Of a stretch of 64,000 nucleotides of DNA, positions 7,909 to 16,331 are shown one piece after another. The stretch's first letter is position 1. Each line of letters opens with the position of its first letter. The DNA is from Pseudomonas orientalis (GTDB lineage: Bacteria > Pseudomonadota > Gammaproteobacteria > Pseudomonadales > Pseudomonadaceae), in assembly GCF_001439815.1 (NCBI RefSeq), contig NZ_JYLM01000002.1:62001-126000 (forward strand), written 5' to 3'. The notes below the pieces were generated by a model that was not told the DNA's origin, did no database searches, and saw only the letters and a list, made by a program, of their open reading frames with translations. Both the position numbers and the translations under genes were made by a program.

Positions 7909-9489
7909 ATGACCCAGTATCTCGGCCACAACTACATCGGCGGCCAGCGCAGCGCCAAGGGCAGCGTCAAGCTGCAAAGCGTCGACGCGACCACTGGCGA
8001 AGCCTTGCCCCAGGATTTCTACCAGGCCACCCCGGAAGAAGTCGACGCCGCCGCCAAGGCCGCCGCGCAGGCGTATCCCGCCTACCGCGCGTTGAGTGCG
8101 GCGCGGCGCGCGCAGTTCCTCGATGCGATCGCCGACGAACTGGATGCCCTGAGTGACAATTTCGTTGAGTTGGTATGCCGCGAAACCGCCTTGCCGGCCG
8201 CGCGTATCAAAGGCGAGCGTGGGCGTACCAGCGGCCAGATGCGCCTGTTCGCCAACGTGTTGCGCCGTGGAGATTTCTACGGTGCGCGCATCGACAAGGC
8301 ACTGCCTGATCGCCAGCCGCTGCCGCGCCCGGACCTGCGCCAATACCGCATCGGCCTAGGCCCGGTGGCGGTGTTCGGCGCGAGCAACTTCCCGCTGGCG
8401 TTTTCCACGGCCGGTGGCGATACCGCAGCGGCTCTGGCGGCAGGCTGTCCGGTGGTGTTCAAAGCCCACAGCGGCCATATGGCGACGGCTGAACAGGTCG
8501 CCGATGCAATCATTCGCGCCGCGCAAGCGACCGAGATGCCGGCCGGTGTGTTCAACATGATCTTTGGCGGCGGCGTCGGCGAAGCGCTGGTCAAGCACCC
8601 GGCGATCCAGGCGGTGGGCTTTACCGGCTCGCTCAAGGGCGGTCGTGCCCTGTGTGACATGGCGGCAGCGCGCCCGCAACCGATCCCGGTGTTTGCCGAG
8701 ATGTCGAGCATCAACCCGGTGATTGTATTGCCCCAGGCCCTCACCGCACGGGCTGAAAGCGTGGCCCGCGACCTGACCGCTTCGGTGGTGCAAGGCTGCG
8801 GCCAGTTCTGCACCAACCCTGGCCTGGTGATCGGCATCGCTTCGCCCGAATTCACCGCATTTACCCAGCAAGTGGCGCAACTGATCGGCGAGCAGCCGGC
8901 GCAGACCATGCTCAACGCCGGCACCCTGGGCAGCTACGGCAAGGGCCTGGAAAAGCTGCTGTCCCACCCCGGGATCGAGCACCTGGCAGGCAGCGCGCAA
9001 TCGGGCAACCAGGCGCAGCCGCAACTGTTCAAGGCTGATGTACGCCTGTTGATCGATGGCGACGAAGTGCTGCAGGAAGAAGTCTTCGGCCCCACCACGG
9101 TGTTTGTCGAAGTCGCCGACCAGGCCCAGCTCAGCGCCGCCTTGCATGGCCTGCACGGGCAGTTGACCGCCACCATCATTGGCGAACCGGCCGACCTGCA
9201 ACAGTTCGCCGAGCTGACGCCGCTGCTGGAGCAGAAAGTCGGGCGCATCCTGCTCAACGGCTACCCCACCGGTGTGGAAGTCTGCGATTCGATGGTGCAC
9301 GGCGGGCCGTATCCGGCCACCTCCGATGCCCGTGGCACCTCGGTCGGCACCTTGGCCATCGATCGTTTCCTGCGCCCGGTATGCTTCCAGAACTACCCTG
9401 ACAGCCTGCTGCCCGACGCGCTGAAGAACGCCAACCCGCTGCGTATCCAGCGGCTGGTGGATGGCGCGCCGTCACGCGAATCGCTGTAA
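7909..9489 (+). CDS. 2-ketoglutarate semialdehyde dehydrogenase (NADP+)
   Basis: 526-residue aldehyde dehydrogenase of the class linked to sugar-acid catabolism, oxidising 2-ketoglutarate semialdehyde to 2-ketoglutarate. Key positions are the nucleotide-binding stretch GPVAVFGASNFPLAFS, the motif GFTGSLKGG, the general base Glu in VFAEMSSINPV and catalytic Cys301 in GCGQFCTNPG. A strong AAAGGAGA ribosome site lies just upstream. The product enters the citric acid cycle, so this is the last step of the oxidative pentose route. Confidence 0.92.
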   Translation: MTQYLGHNYIGGQRSAKGSVKLQSVDATTGEALPQDFYQATPEEVDAAAKAAAQAYPAYRALSAARRAQFLDAIADELDALSDNFVELVCRETALPAARIKGERGRTSGQMRLFANVLRRGDFYGARIDKALPDRQPLPRPDLRQYRIGLGPVAVFGASNFPLAFSTAGGDTAAALAAGCPVVFKAHSGHMATAEQVADAIIRAAQATEMPAGVFNMIFGGGVGEALVKHPAIQAVGFTGSLKGGRALCDMAAARPQPIPVFAEMSSINPVIVLPQALTARAESVARDLTASVVQGCGQFCTNPGLVIGIASPEFTAFTQQVAQLIGEQPAQTMLNAGTLGSYGKGLEKLLSHPGIEHLAGSAQSGNQAQPQLFKADVRLLIDGDEVLQEEVFGPTTVFVEVADQAQLSAALHGLHGQLTATIIGEPADLQQFAELTPLLEQKVGRILLNGYPTGVEVCDSMVHGGPYPATSDARGTSVGTLAIDRFLRPVCFQNYPDSLLPDALKNANPLRIQRLVDGAPSRESL

Positions 9490-9525
9490 CGCGTACCTGA
9501 GAACAGCCACGCTCAAGGAGGCATC

Positions 9526-10389
9526 ATGTCGTTTCACGCTGTCACCGCGCATCGCGCGCAACTGGGGGAGGGCCCGTTCTGGGACGCGCCCACCCAGGCG
9601 CTGTACTGGGTCAATATCGCCGGCAAACAGGCGCTGCGCCTGATGGACGGGCAGTTGCGCATCTGGCAATTACCCGAACACGTCTCGGCGTTCATTCCCT
9701 GTGAAAGCGGCGATGCGCTGGTGACCTTGAGCAGCGGCGTGTATCGCCTCGACCTGGCCACCGAAGCCCTGACGCTGCTGTGCGTGGCCGACCCGCAAGC
9801 CGGCAACCGTGGCAATGAAGCGCGCTGCGATGCCCAGGGCCGACTGTGGCTGGGCACCATGCAGAACAATATCGGCGAGCAGGGTGAAGACCTGCCCATC
9901 ACGCGACGCTCCGGCGGCCTGTTTCGCATCGATGCCGATGCGACGGTCACGCCGTTGCTGAGCGGGCTGGGCATTCCCAATACCTTGCTGTGGAACGAGG
10001 AGGGTAGCCAGGTGCACTTTGGCGACAGCATGGATGGCACGCTCTATCAGCATTCGATCCAAGCCGATGGCCAGCTTGCACCCTCACAGGTGTGGTTCGG
10101 CCCGCACGAACGCGGCGGGCCGGACGGCTCGGCCATGGACGCGCAAGGCTATATCTGGAACGCGCGCTGGGACGGCAGTTGCCTGCTGCGCCTTGCACCT
10201 GACGGTCAGGTGGACCGCATTATCGAACTGCCGGTCAGCCGTCCCACCAGTTGCGTGTTCGGTGGACCCAACCTTACCACTCTGTATATCACCAGTGCCG
10301 CCAGCCCTCTGGGTCACCCCCTGGACGGTGCGGTACTGGCGATTGAAGTTGATGTACCTGGAAAACCTTGCACTCGCTTTGCCGGATAA
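9526..10389 (+). CDS. SMP-30/gluconolactonase family, probable L-arabinonolactonase
   Basis: 287-residue six-bladed beta-propeller that would hydrolyse L-arabinono-gamma-lactone to L-arabonate, the second pathway step. The metal-binding residues of the family are present: Glu in LGEGPFWD, Asn in GIPNTLLWN, and Asp in HFGDSMDGTLY. AAGGAGGC precedes the ATG. There is no signal peptide, so it works in the cytoplasm after the SDR dehydrogenase. It is the last enzyme gene before a REPIN that separates it from the importer genes. Confidence 0.88.
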   Translation: MSFHAVTAHRAQLGEGPFWDAPTQALYWVNIAGKQALRLMDGQLRIWQLPEHVSAFIPCESGDALVTLSSGVYRLDLATEALTLLCVADPQAGNRGNEARCDAQGRLWLGTMQNNIGEQGEDLPITRRSGGLFRIDADATVTPLLSGLGIPNTLLWNEEGSQVHFGDSMDGTLYQHSIQADGQLAPSQVWFGPHERGGPDGSAMDAQGYIWNARWDGSCLLRLAPDGQVDRIIELPVSRPTSCVFGGPNLTTLYITSAASPLGHPLDGAVLAIEVDVPGKPCTRFAG

Positions 10390-10393
10390 ACCC

Positions 10394-10493
10394 TGTAGGA
10401 GCGAGCTTGCTCGCGAAAAACGTCAACGATAACGCGTTCGTCCTGGATGAACGCGGTGCTCTCAGGTTTTTCGCGAGCAAGCTCGCTCCTACA
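10394..10493. repeat. REPIN (TGTAGGAGCGAGC type) inside the arabinose operon
   Basis: 100-bp inverted pair with TGTAGGAGCGAGCTTGCTCGCG arms, a different REP class from most in this window; the only other copy is at 42081-42180, also 100 bp. It lies between the lactonase and araF, the only sizeable gap in the plus-strand gene run, so it can uncouple expression or RNA stability of the enzyme part and the importer part. Confidence 0.9.
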
Positions 10494-10527
10494 CAAAAAC
10501 ACAAAACAACAACAAGGAGTCACCCGT

Positions 10528-11532
10528 ATGAATCGTCGTCGTGGTTTGCGTTCCCTGTGCTGCGCCGCTGTGGCGGTCTCGGCCATGAGCTTGAGCGGCC
10601 TGTTGCTGGCCGCTGAAGAAGTGAAGATCGGTTTCCTGGTCAAGCAGGCCGAGGAACCGTGGTTCCAGACCGAATGGGCCTTCGCCGAAAAAGCCGGCAA
10701 GGAACACGGTTTCACCGTGATCAAGATCGCCGTACCCGACGGCGAGAAAACCCTTTCAGCCATCGACAGCCTGGCGGCCAACGGCGCCAAGGGCTTTGTT
10801 ATCTGCCCTCCGGACGTGTCCCTGGGCCCGGCAATTGTCGCCAAGGCCAAGGCCAATGGCCTCAAAGTGATCGCCGTGGATGACCGTTTCGTCGACGCCA
10901 AAGGCGCCTTTATGGAAGACGTGCCGTACCTGGGCATGGCCGCGTTCGAAGTCGGCCAGAAGCAGGGCGCCGCCATGGCCGCTGAAGCGAAGAAACGCGG
11001 CTGGGACTGGAAGGACACCTACGCGGTGATCAACACCTTCAACGAACTCGACACCGGCAAGAAACGCACCGACGGCTCGATCAAATCCCTGGAAGAAGCC
11101 GGCATTCCCAAGGACCACATCCTTACCGCCGCGCTTAAAACCCTCGACGTGCCCGGCAGCATGGACGCCACCAACTCGGCCCTGGTCAAGCTGCCCAGCG
11201 GTGCGAAAAACCTGATCATCGGCGGCATGAACGACAACACCGTGCTCGGCGGCGTACGCGCCACTGAAAGCGCCGGCTTCAAGGCCGCCAACGTGATCGG
11301 CATCGGCATCAATGGCACCGACGCCATTGGTGAGCTCAAGAAGAAAGACAGCGGCTTCTTCGGCTCGATGCTGCCCAGCCCGCATATCGAGGGCTACAAC
11401 ACCGCGCTGATGATGTACGAGTGGGTCACCAAAGGCACTGAACCGCCGAAGTACACCGCCATGGACGAAGTGACCCTGATCACGCGCGCCAACTTCCAGG
11501 AAGAGCTGACCAAGATCGGGCTGTGGAAATGA
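10528..11532 (+). CDS. araF: L-arabinose-binding periplasmic protein AraF
   Basis: 334 residues with a signal peptide ending near LSGLLLAAEE, then a family-1 periplasmic sugar-binding fold. From memory of E. coli AraF, long stretches match: IGFLVKQAEEPWFQTEW, IKIAVPDGEKTLSAIDSLA, VIAVDDRFV and IGIGINGTDA. It captures L-arabinose for the AraGH complex. The frame is open upstream to 10447, but that part lies in the REPIN; the ATG at 10528 has an AAGGAGT ribosome site. The stop overlaps the araG start (ATGA). Confidence 0.93.
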   Translation: MNRRRGLRSLCCAAVAVSAMSLSGLLLAAEEVKIGFLVKQAEEPWFQTEWAFAEKAGKEHGFTVIKIAVPDGEKTLSAIDSLAANGAKGFVICPPDVSLGPAIVAKAKANGLKVIAVDDRFVDAKGAFMEDVPYLGMAAFEVGQKQGAAMAAEAKKRGWDWKDTYAVINTFNELDTGKKRTDGSIKSLEEAGIPKDHILTAALKTLDVPGSMDATNSALVKLPSGAKNLIIGGMNDNTVLGGVRATESAGFKAANVIGIGINGTDAIGELKKKDSGFFGSMLPSPHIEGYNTALMMYEWVTKGTEPPKYTAMDEVTLITRANFQEELTKIGLWK

Positions 11533-13031
11533 CCGCTGCCGCCTTGCGATTCGACGGCATCGGCAAAACCTTTCCCGGGGTCAAGGCGCTGGATGGCATC
11601 AGCTTCACCGCGCACCCGGGGCAAGTGCACGCCCTGATGGGCGAGAACGGTGCGGGTAAATCGACGCTGCTGAAGATCCTCGGCGGCGCCTACATCCCCA
11701 GCAGCGGCACGGTGCAGATCGGCGAGCAGACCATGGCCTTCAAATGCGCTGCCGACAGCATTGCCAGCGGCGTCGCGGTGATTCACCAGGAGCTGCACCT
11801 GGTACCGGAAATGACCGTGGCCGAGAACCTGTTTCTCGGGCATTTACCGTCGCGGTTTGGCGTGGTCAACCGCAGCCTGCTGCGCCAGCAGGCGCTGGCG
11901 TGTCTCAAGGGCCTGGCCGATGAAATCGATCCCGAGGAGAAACTCGGGCGTCTGTCCCTGGGCCAGCGCCAACTGGTGGAAATCGCCAAGGCACTGTCCC
12001 GTGGCGCCCATGTGATTGCCTTCGATGAACCGACCAGCAGCCTTTCGGCGCGGGAAATCGACCGCCTGATGGCGATCATCACGCGCCTGCGCGATGAGGG
12101 CAAAGTGGTGCTCTACGTGTCGCACCGCATGGAAGAGGTGTTCCGTATCTGCAATGCGGTGACGGTGTTCAAGGACGGTCGCTTCGTGCGTACCTTCGAG
12201 GACATGAGCGCGCTGAGCCACGATCAGTTGGTGACCTGCATGGTCGGCCGGGATATCCAGGACATCTATGACTACCGTCCGCGCGAGCATGGCGACGTCG
12301 CCCTGAAGGTCGATGGCCTGCTCGGCCCTGGCCTGCGCGAACCGATCAGTTTCCAGGTGTGCAAAGGCGAAATCCTCGGCCTGTTCGGATTGGTGGGGGC
12401 CGGACGCACGGAGCTGTTCAGGTTGCTCAGCGGCCTGGAGCGGGCCAGCGCCGGCAACCTGGAGCTGTGCGGTGAGCCGCTGCAATTGCGCTCACCGCGC
12501 GATGCCATCGCGGCCGGCGTGCTGCTGTGCCCGGAAGACCGCAAGAAGGAGGGCATCATTCCGCTGTCCAGCGTCGCCGAGAACATCAATATCAGTGCAC
12601 GTGGCGCGCATTCGGCGTTCGGCTGGCTGTTGCGCGATGGCTGGGAAAAGGGCAACGCCGAACATCAGATCAAGGCGATGAAGGTCAAGACCCCGAACTC
12701 GGCACAGAAGATCATGTACCTGTCCGGCGGCAACCAGCAGAAGGCCATTCTCGGCCGCTGGCTGTCGATGCCGATGAAGGTGCTGCTGCTGGACGAACCC
12801 ACGCGCGGCATCGACATCGGCGCCAAGGCCGAGATCTACCAGATCATCCACAACCTCGCGGCGCAGGGCATTGCGGTGATCGTGGTGTCCAGCGACCTGA
12901 TGGAGGTGATGGGCATTTCCGACCGCATCCTGGTGCTGTGCGAAGGCGCCATGCGCGGTGAACAACTGCGCGAAAACGCGACTGAATCCAACCTGCTGCA
13001 GCTGGCCTTGCCGCGCGGCCTGGCGAACTGA
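11529..13031 (+). CDS. araG: Arabinose ABC transporter ATP-binding protein AraG
   Basis: 500-residue duplicated ATPase of the sugar importer class. The first half has Walker A GENGAGKST (residues 38-46), signature LSLGQRQ and Walker B VIAFDEPTSSL. The second half has a degenerate P-loop (GLVGAGRTELFRLL), signature LSGGNQQKA and LLLDEPTRGID, the usual asymmetry of AraG/RbsA. The start at 11529 overlaps the araF stop by four bases (ATGA), indicating translational coupling; the in-frame GTG at 11523 is less likely. Energises import with AraH. Confidence 0.94.
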   Translation: MTAAALRFDGIGKTFPGVKALDGISFTAHPGQVHALMGENGAGKSTLLKILGGAYIPSSGTVQIGEQTMAFKCAADSIASGVAVIHQELHLVPEMTVAENLFLGHLPSRFGVVNRSLLRQQALACLKGLADEIDPEEKLGRLSLGQRQLVEIAKALSRGAHVIAFDEPTSSLSAREIDRLMAIITRLRDEGKVVLYVSHRMEEVFRICNAVTVFKDGRFVRTFEDMSALSHDQLVTCMVGRDIQDIYDYRPREHGDVALKVDGLLGPGLREPISFQVCKGEILGLFGLVGAGRTELFRLLSGLERASAGNLELCGEPLQLRSPRDAIAAGVLLCPEDRKKEGIIPLSSVAENINISARGAHSAFGWLLRDGWEKGNAEHQIKAMKVKTPNSAQKIMYLSGGNQQKAILGRWLSMPMKVLLLDEPTRGIDIGAKAEIYQIIHNLAAQGIAVIVVSSDLMEVMGISDRILVLCEGAMRGEQLRENATESNLLQLALPRGLAN

Positions 13032-13040
13032 GAGACGACC

Positions 13041-14009
13041 ATGACCATTCAAAACAACGCGTTGCCCTCGGCACGCAAACCCCTCGATCTGCGCGCCTTG
13101 CTCGACAACTGGGCCATGCTGCTGGCGGCGGTGGGCATCTTTGTGCTGTGTGCCTTGCTGATCGACAACTTCCTCTCGCCGCTGAACATGCGCGGGCTGG
13201 GCCTGGCGATTTCCACGGTGGGCATTGCCGCGTGCACCATGCTGTTCTGCCTGGCGTCGGGGCATTTCGACTTGTCGGTGGGCTCGGTGATTGCCTGCGC
13301 CGGTGTGGTGGCGGCGATTGTGATGCGCGACACCGACAGCGTGATGCTGGGCATCGGCGCGGCGCTGTTGATGGGCCTGATGGTGGGCTTGATCAACGGC
13401 ATCGTGATTGCCAAGCTGCGGGTCAACGCGTTGATCACCACCTTGGCGACCATGCAGATCGTGCGTGGCCTGGCTTATATCTTTGCCGACGGCAAAGCGG
13501 TGGGCGTGTCCCAGGATCAGTTCTTCGTGTTCGGCAACGGCCAGCTGTTCGGCGTGCCGGTGCCGATCCTGATCACCATCGTGTGCTTTCTGTTCTTCGG
13601 CTGGTTGCTCAATTACACCACCTACGGGCGCAACACCATGGCCATCGGCGGTAACCCGGAAGCGGCATTGCTGGCCGGCGTGAACGTTGATCGCACCAAG
13701 ATCCTGATCTTCGCCGTGCACGGTTTGATCGGCGCGTTGGCCGGGGTGATCCTCGCCTCGCGCATGACCTCCGGCCAACCGATGATCGGCCAGGGCTTCG
13801 AGCTGACGGTGATTTCGGCCTGTGTGCTGGGCGGGGTGTCATTGAGTGGCGGTATCGGCATGATCCGCCATGTGATCGCCGGGGTGTTGATCCTGGCGAT
13901 CATCGAGAACGCGATGAACCTGAAGAACATCGATACCTTCTACCAGTACGTGATCCGCGGCTCGATCCTGCTGCTGGCCGTGGTCATCGACCGTATGAAA
14001 CAACGCTGA
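13041..14009 (+). CDS. araH: Arabinose ABC transporter permease AraH
   Basis: 322-residue membrane protein with 8-10 hydrophobic segments and the BPD_transp_2 signature (GHFDLSVGSVIACAGVVAA, then TTYGRNTMAIGGNPEAALLAGV). It forms the channel with AraG. It starts 9 bases after araG and ends the plus-strand operon; a REPIN follows the stop. Confidence 0.93.
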   Translation: MTIQNNALPSARKPLDLRALLDNWAMLLAAVGIFVLCALLIDNFLSPLNMRGLGLAISTVGIAACTMLFCLASGHFDLSVGSVIACAGVVAAIVMRDTDSVMLGIGAALLMGLMVGLINGIVIAKLRVNALITTLATMQIVRGLAYIFADGKAVGVSQDQFFVFGNGQLFGVPVPILITIVCFLFFGWLLNYTTYGRNTMAIGGNPEAALLAGVNVDRTKILIFAVHGLIGALAGVILASRMTSGQPMIGQGFELTVISACVLGGVSLSGGIGMIRHVIAGVLILAIIENAMNLKNIDTFYQYVIRGSILLLAVVIDRMKQR

Positions 14010-14030
14010 GTTATGCCATGTGAGGACTAA

Positions 14031-14120
14031 ATGTGGGAGGGGGCTTGCCCCCGATAGCGGTGGGTCAGTTGATGCATCTGTAGCTGACCCACCGCAATCG
14101 GGGGCAAGCCCCCTCCCACA
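14031..14120. repeat. REPIN between araH and the mutarotase gene
   Basis: An inverted REP pair between two convergent stops (14009 and 14124). Its right arm ends four bases from the mutarotase stop, so it is probably the shared transcript end. Confidence 0.9.
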
Positions 14121-14123
14121 GTT

Positions 14124-15272
14124 TTAATTGGCGCTGAATTTGAAGACGGTGTTCTGGGTGTAGGTTTGCCCTGGGTTCAAGCGAGTCGAGGCAAAACCAG
14201 GCTGGTTAGGCGCATCCGGAAAATGCTGGGTCTCCAGGGTGAACCCGCTCCAATGCGGGTACGCCTTGCCGCCCTTGCCCTTCATCGAACCGTCCAGGAA
14301 GTTGCTGGTATAGAACTGCACCCCAGGCTCGCTGGTGTAGAGCTGCAGGCGTCGACCCGACTCAGGATCATGCACCTCGGCGGCCAGTTGCTTCACATCG
14401 CCTTTGGTATCCAGCGCCCAGTTGAAATCGAACCCGCCCTGTTTCGGTTCGGCAAACTTGAGCTGCGGATGGTCGTCCTTGATGTGCTGGCCGATGGCGG
14501 TAGGCTTGAGGAAGTCCATCGGCGTGCCCTTGACCGGCGCCAGTTCGCCGGTGGGGATCAGGGTGGCGTTCACCGGTGTGTAATGGCTGGCGTGCAGGGT
14601 GGCGACCTGCTTGAGGATGTCGCCGTTGCCGGCGCCGGCCAGGTTGAAGTAGCTGTGGTTGGTGAGGTTGAGCACGGTCGGTTTGTCGGTGGTGGCGGTG
14701 TAGTCGATGTGCAGTTCGTTCTTGTCGTTCAGGCGGTAGGTGACTTCGGTTTTCAGGTTACCGGGGAAACCCATCTCGCCGTCCTTGGACAGGTAACTGA
14801 GCTTCACGCCGACTGAGTCCTTGTCCTTGACCGATTCGGCTTTCCATACCTGCTTGTCGAAGCCCTGGGCGCCGCCATGCAGCGAGTTGGGGCCGTCGTT
14901 GAGCGGCACCTGGAAGCGTTTGCCGTCGAGCTCGAAAGCACCGCCGGCCAGGCGATTGCCGAAGCGGCCAATGGTCGCGCCGAAAAACGCGGTGCCGGCC
15001 TGGTAGCCCTGCACGTCGTCAAAACCCAGCACCACGTCGTCGACCTTGCCGTGTTTGTCCGGCACCTTCAGCGACTGCAGCACACCGCCGTAGGTAATCA
15101 CCGTGGCTTGCATGCCATGGCTGTTGCGCAACACATATTGTTCGACAGGGGTGCCGTCATTGGTTTTGCCAAAGGGTTTGTTTTCGCTGCTCAGGCCGGC
15201 GGCCTGGGCGCCGCCGCTGGCGATCAACATGGACAGCGCCAGGCCGGACAGCAGGTATCGAGGGTGCTTCAT
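14124..15272 (-). CDS. Aldose 1-epimerase (mutarotase), exported
   Basis: 382 residues with a clear signal peptide (LLSGLALSMLIASGGAQA), so this mutarotase acts in the periplasm. It interconverts sugar anomers so that the right form reaches AraF. Catalytic residues are visible: His in NLTNHSYFNLAGAG and Glu in GFTLETQHFPD; the sugar-binding GRFGNRLAGG is also present. The ATG at 15272 has AGGAAG upstream; the frame stays open far beyond it only because the opposite strand is GC-rich coding sequence. A FadR-type operator lies 34-44 bases upstream, tying it to the arabinose regulon. Confidence 0.93.
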   Translation of the reverse strand: MKHPRYLLSGLALSMLIASGGAQAAGLSSENKPFGKTNDGTPVEQYVLRNSHGMQATVITYGGVLQSLKVPDKHGKVDDVVLGFDDVQGYQAGTAFFGATIGRFGNRLAGGAFELDGKRFQVPLNDGPNSLHGGAQGFDKQVWKAESVKDKDSVGVKLSYLSKDGEMGFPGNLKTEVTYRLNDKNELHIDYTATTDKPTVLNLTNHSYFNLAGAGNGDILKQVATLHASHYTPVNATLIPTGELAPVKGTPMDFLKPTAIGQHIKDDHPQLKFAEPKQGGFDFNWALDTKGDVKQLAAEVHDPESGRRLQLYTSEPGVQFYTSNFLDGSMKGKGGKAYPHWSGFTLETQHFPDAPNQPGFASTRLNPGQTYTQNTVFKFSAN

Positions 15273-15305
15273 GGTCGAACTTCCTTTTGTTGTTTTAGGA
15301 TTGAA

Positions 15306-15316
15306 TAGTTCTACTA
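15306..15316. promoter_or_regulatory. FadR-type operator 3 (TAGTTCTACTA)
   Basis: Third perfect TNGTNNNACNA site, in the divergent gap between the mutarotase and SDR genes. Extended identity with site 2 (AATAGT-Y-CTACTA) argues that the same regulator binds both. Confidence 0.62.
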
Positions 15317-15410
15317 ATGTGCGATATTTCGTCACTTGGACAGCGAATTTATAGCCTTTAACGCCGATTTCGTAAAATAAAATAAGACTAATTGATCGAG
15401 GCATCACGTT

Positions 15411-16178
15411 ATGAGTACTGAGCACGCCCTGTATCCCGACCTCAAGGGCAAGACCGTAATGATCTCCGGCGGGGCTTCCGGGATCGGCGAATTCATGGTG
15501 CGGGCCTTCGCGGCCCAAGGCGCCAAGGTGGCCTTTGTGGACCGCGCACAAAGCCAGGGCGAACGCCTGGCGGCGTTGCTCAATTCCAAGGGGCATACCG
15601 TCGAGTTCGAATGCTGCGATATCACCGACGAGATTGGCTATCGCGCCGCGATCGGGCGCTTCGAGCACTCCCTGGGCCCGATCACGGTGCTGGTCAACAA
15701 CGCCGCGAACGATGTGCGCCACAGCCTGGAAGAAATCGATTCGGACATGTTCGACCGCCTGATCGCGGTCAACCTGAAGCACGCCTTCTTCGCGGCCAAG
15801 GCCGTGGTGCCGATGATGAAACACGAAGGTGGCGGCTCGATCATCAACCTGGGCTCCGTCGGCTGGATGATGGCCTCGGCCGGCTACCCGGTGTACGCCG
15901 CCAGCAAGGCCGCCGCCCATGGCATGACCCGCGGCCTGGCCCGGGAGCTGGGGCCGCACCGCATCCGCATCAACACCCTGGTGCCGGGCTGGGTGATGAC
16001 GGAAAAACAATTGTCCATGTGGGTGGACGACGCAGCCCGTGAGCTGATCGCCCGCAGCCAGTGCCTGCCCGGCAGCGTGATGCCGGAGCATATTGCCAAT
16101 ATGGCGCTGTTTTTGGCTTCCGACGCCTCGGCGATGTGTTCGGCGCAGAACTTTATCGTCGATGGTGGCTGGGTATAG
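15411..16178 (+). CDS. SDR dehydrogenase, probable L-arabinose (D-galactose) 1-dehydrogenase
   Basis: 255-residue classical short-chain dehydrogenase: cofactor motif GGASGIG (residues 20-26), NNAAND, catalytic Ser149, Tyr162 and Lys166 (YAASK), and a C-terminal FIVDGGWV. Every other oxidative arabinose step is encoded nearby and this is the only sugar-dehydrogenase candidate, so it probably oxidises L-arabinose (and perhaps D-galactose, which has the same C1-C4 stereochemistry at the reacting end) to the lactone. It shares a divergent promoter region and operator with the mutarotase. The reaction is inferred, not shown by the sequence. Confidence 0.8.
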   Translation: MSTEHALYPDLKGKTVMISGGASGIGEFMVRAFAAQGAKVAFVDRAQSQGERLAALLNSKGHTVEFECCDITDEIGYRAAIGRFEHSLGPITVLVNNAANDVRHSLEEIDSDMFDRLIAVNLKHAFFAAKAVVPMMKHEGGGSIINLGSVGWMMASAGYPVYAASKAAAHGMTRGLARELGPHRIRINTLVPGWVMTEKQLSMWVDDAARELIARSQCLPGSVMPEHIANMALFLASDASAMCSAQNFIVDGGWV

Positions 16179-16194
16179 GCCCACGCCGCGGTCC

Positions 16195-16290
16195 AAATGT
16201 GGGAGGGGGCTTGCCCCCGATGGCGGTGTACCAATCAACATATAAGCCGGCTGACAAACCGCTATCGGGGGCAAGCCCCCTCCCACATTT
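16195..16290. repeat. REPIN between convergent genes
   Basis: AAATGTGGGAGGGGG-type inverted REP pair between the SDR stop (16178) and the AraC-type gene stop (16332). Confidence 0.9.
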
Positions 16291-16331
16291 GAACAGTGGT
16301 GCTTATGAAGGCCGCGTGCTGCTCCAGGCCT

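Noticed and set aside
12492..13778. A 428-codon frame antisense to araG and araH
   Set aside because: Low-complexity His/Gln/Arg composition and no start signal; the sense genes are certain.
14124..16286. A 720-codon open frame on the minus strand
   Set aside because: Only the part from 15272 is the mutarotase; the rest is antisense to the SDR gene and the REPIN, open because of high GC.
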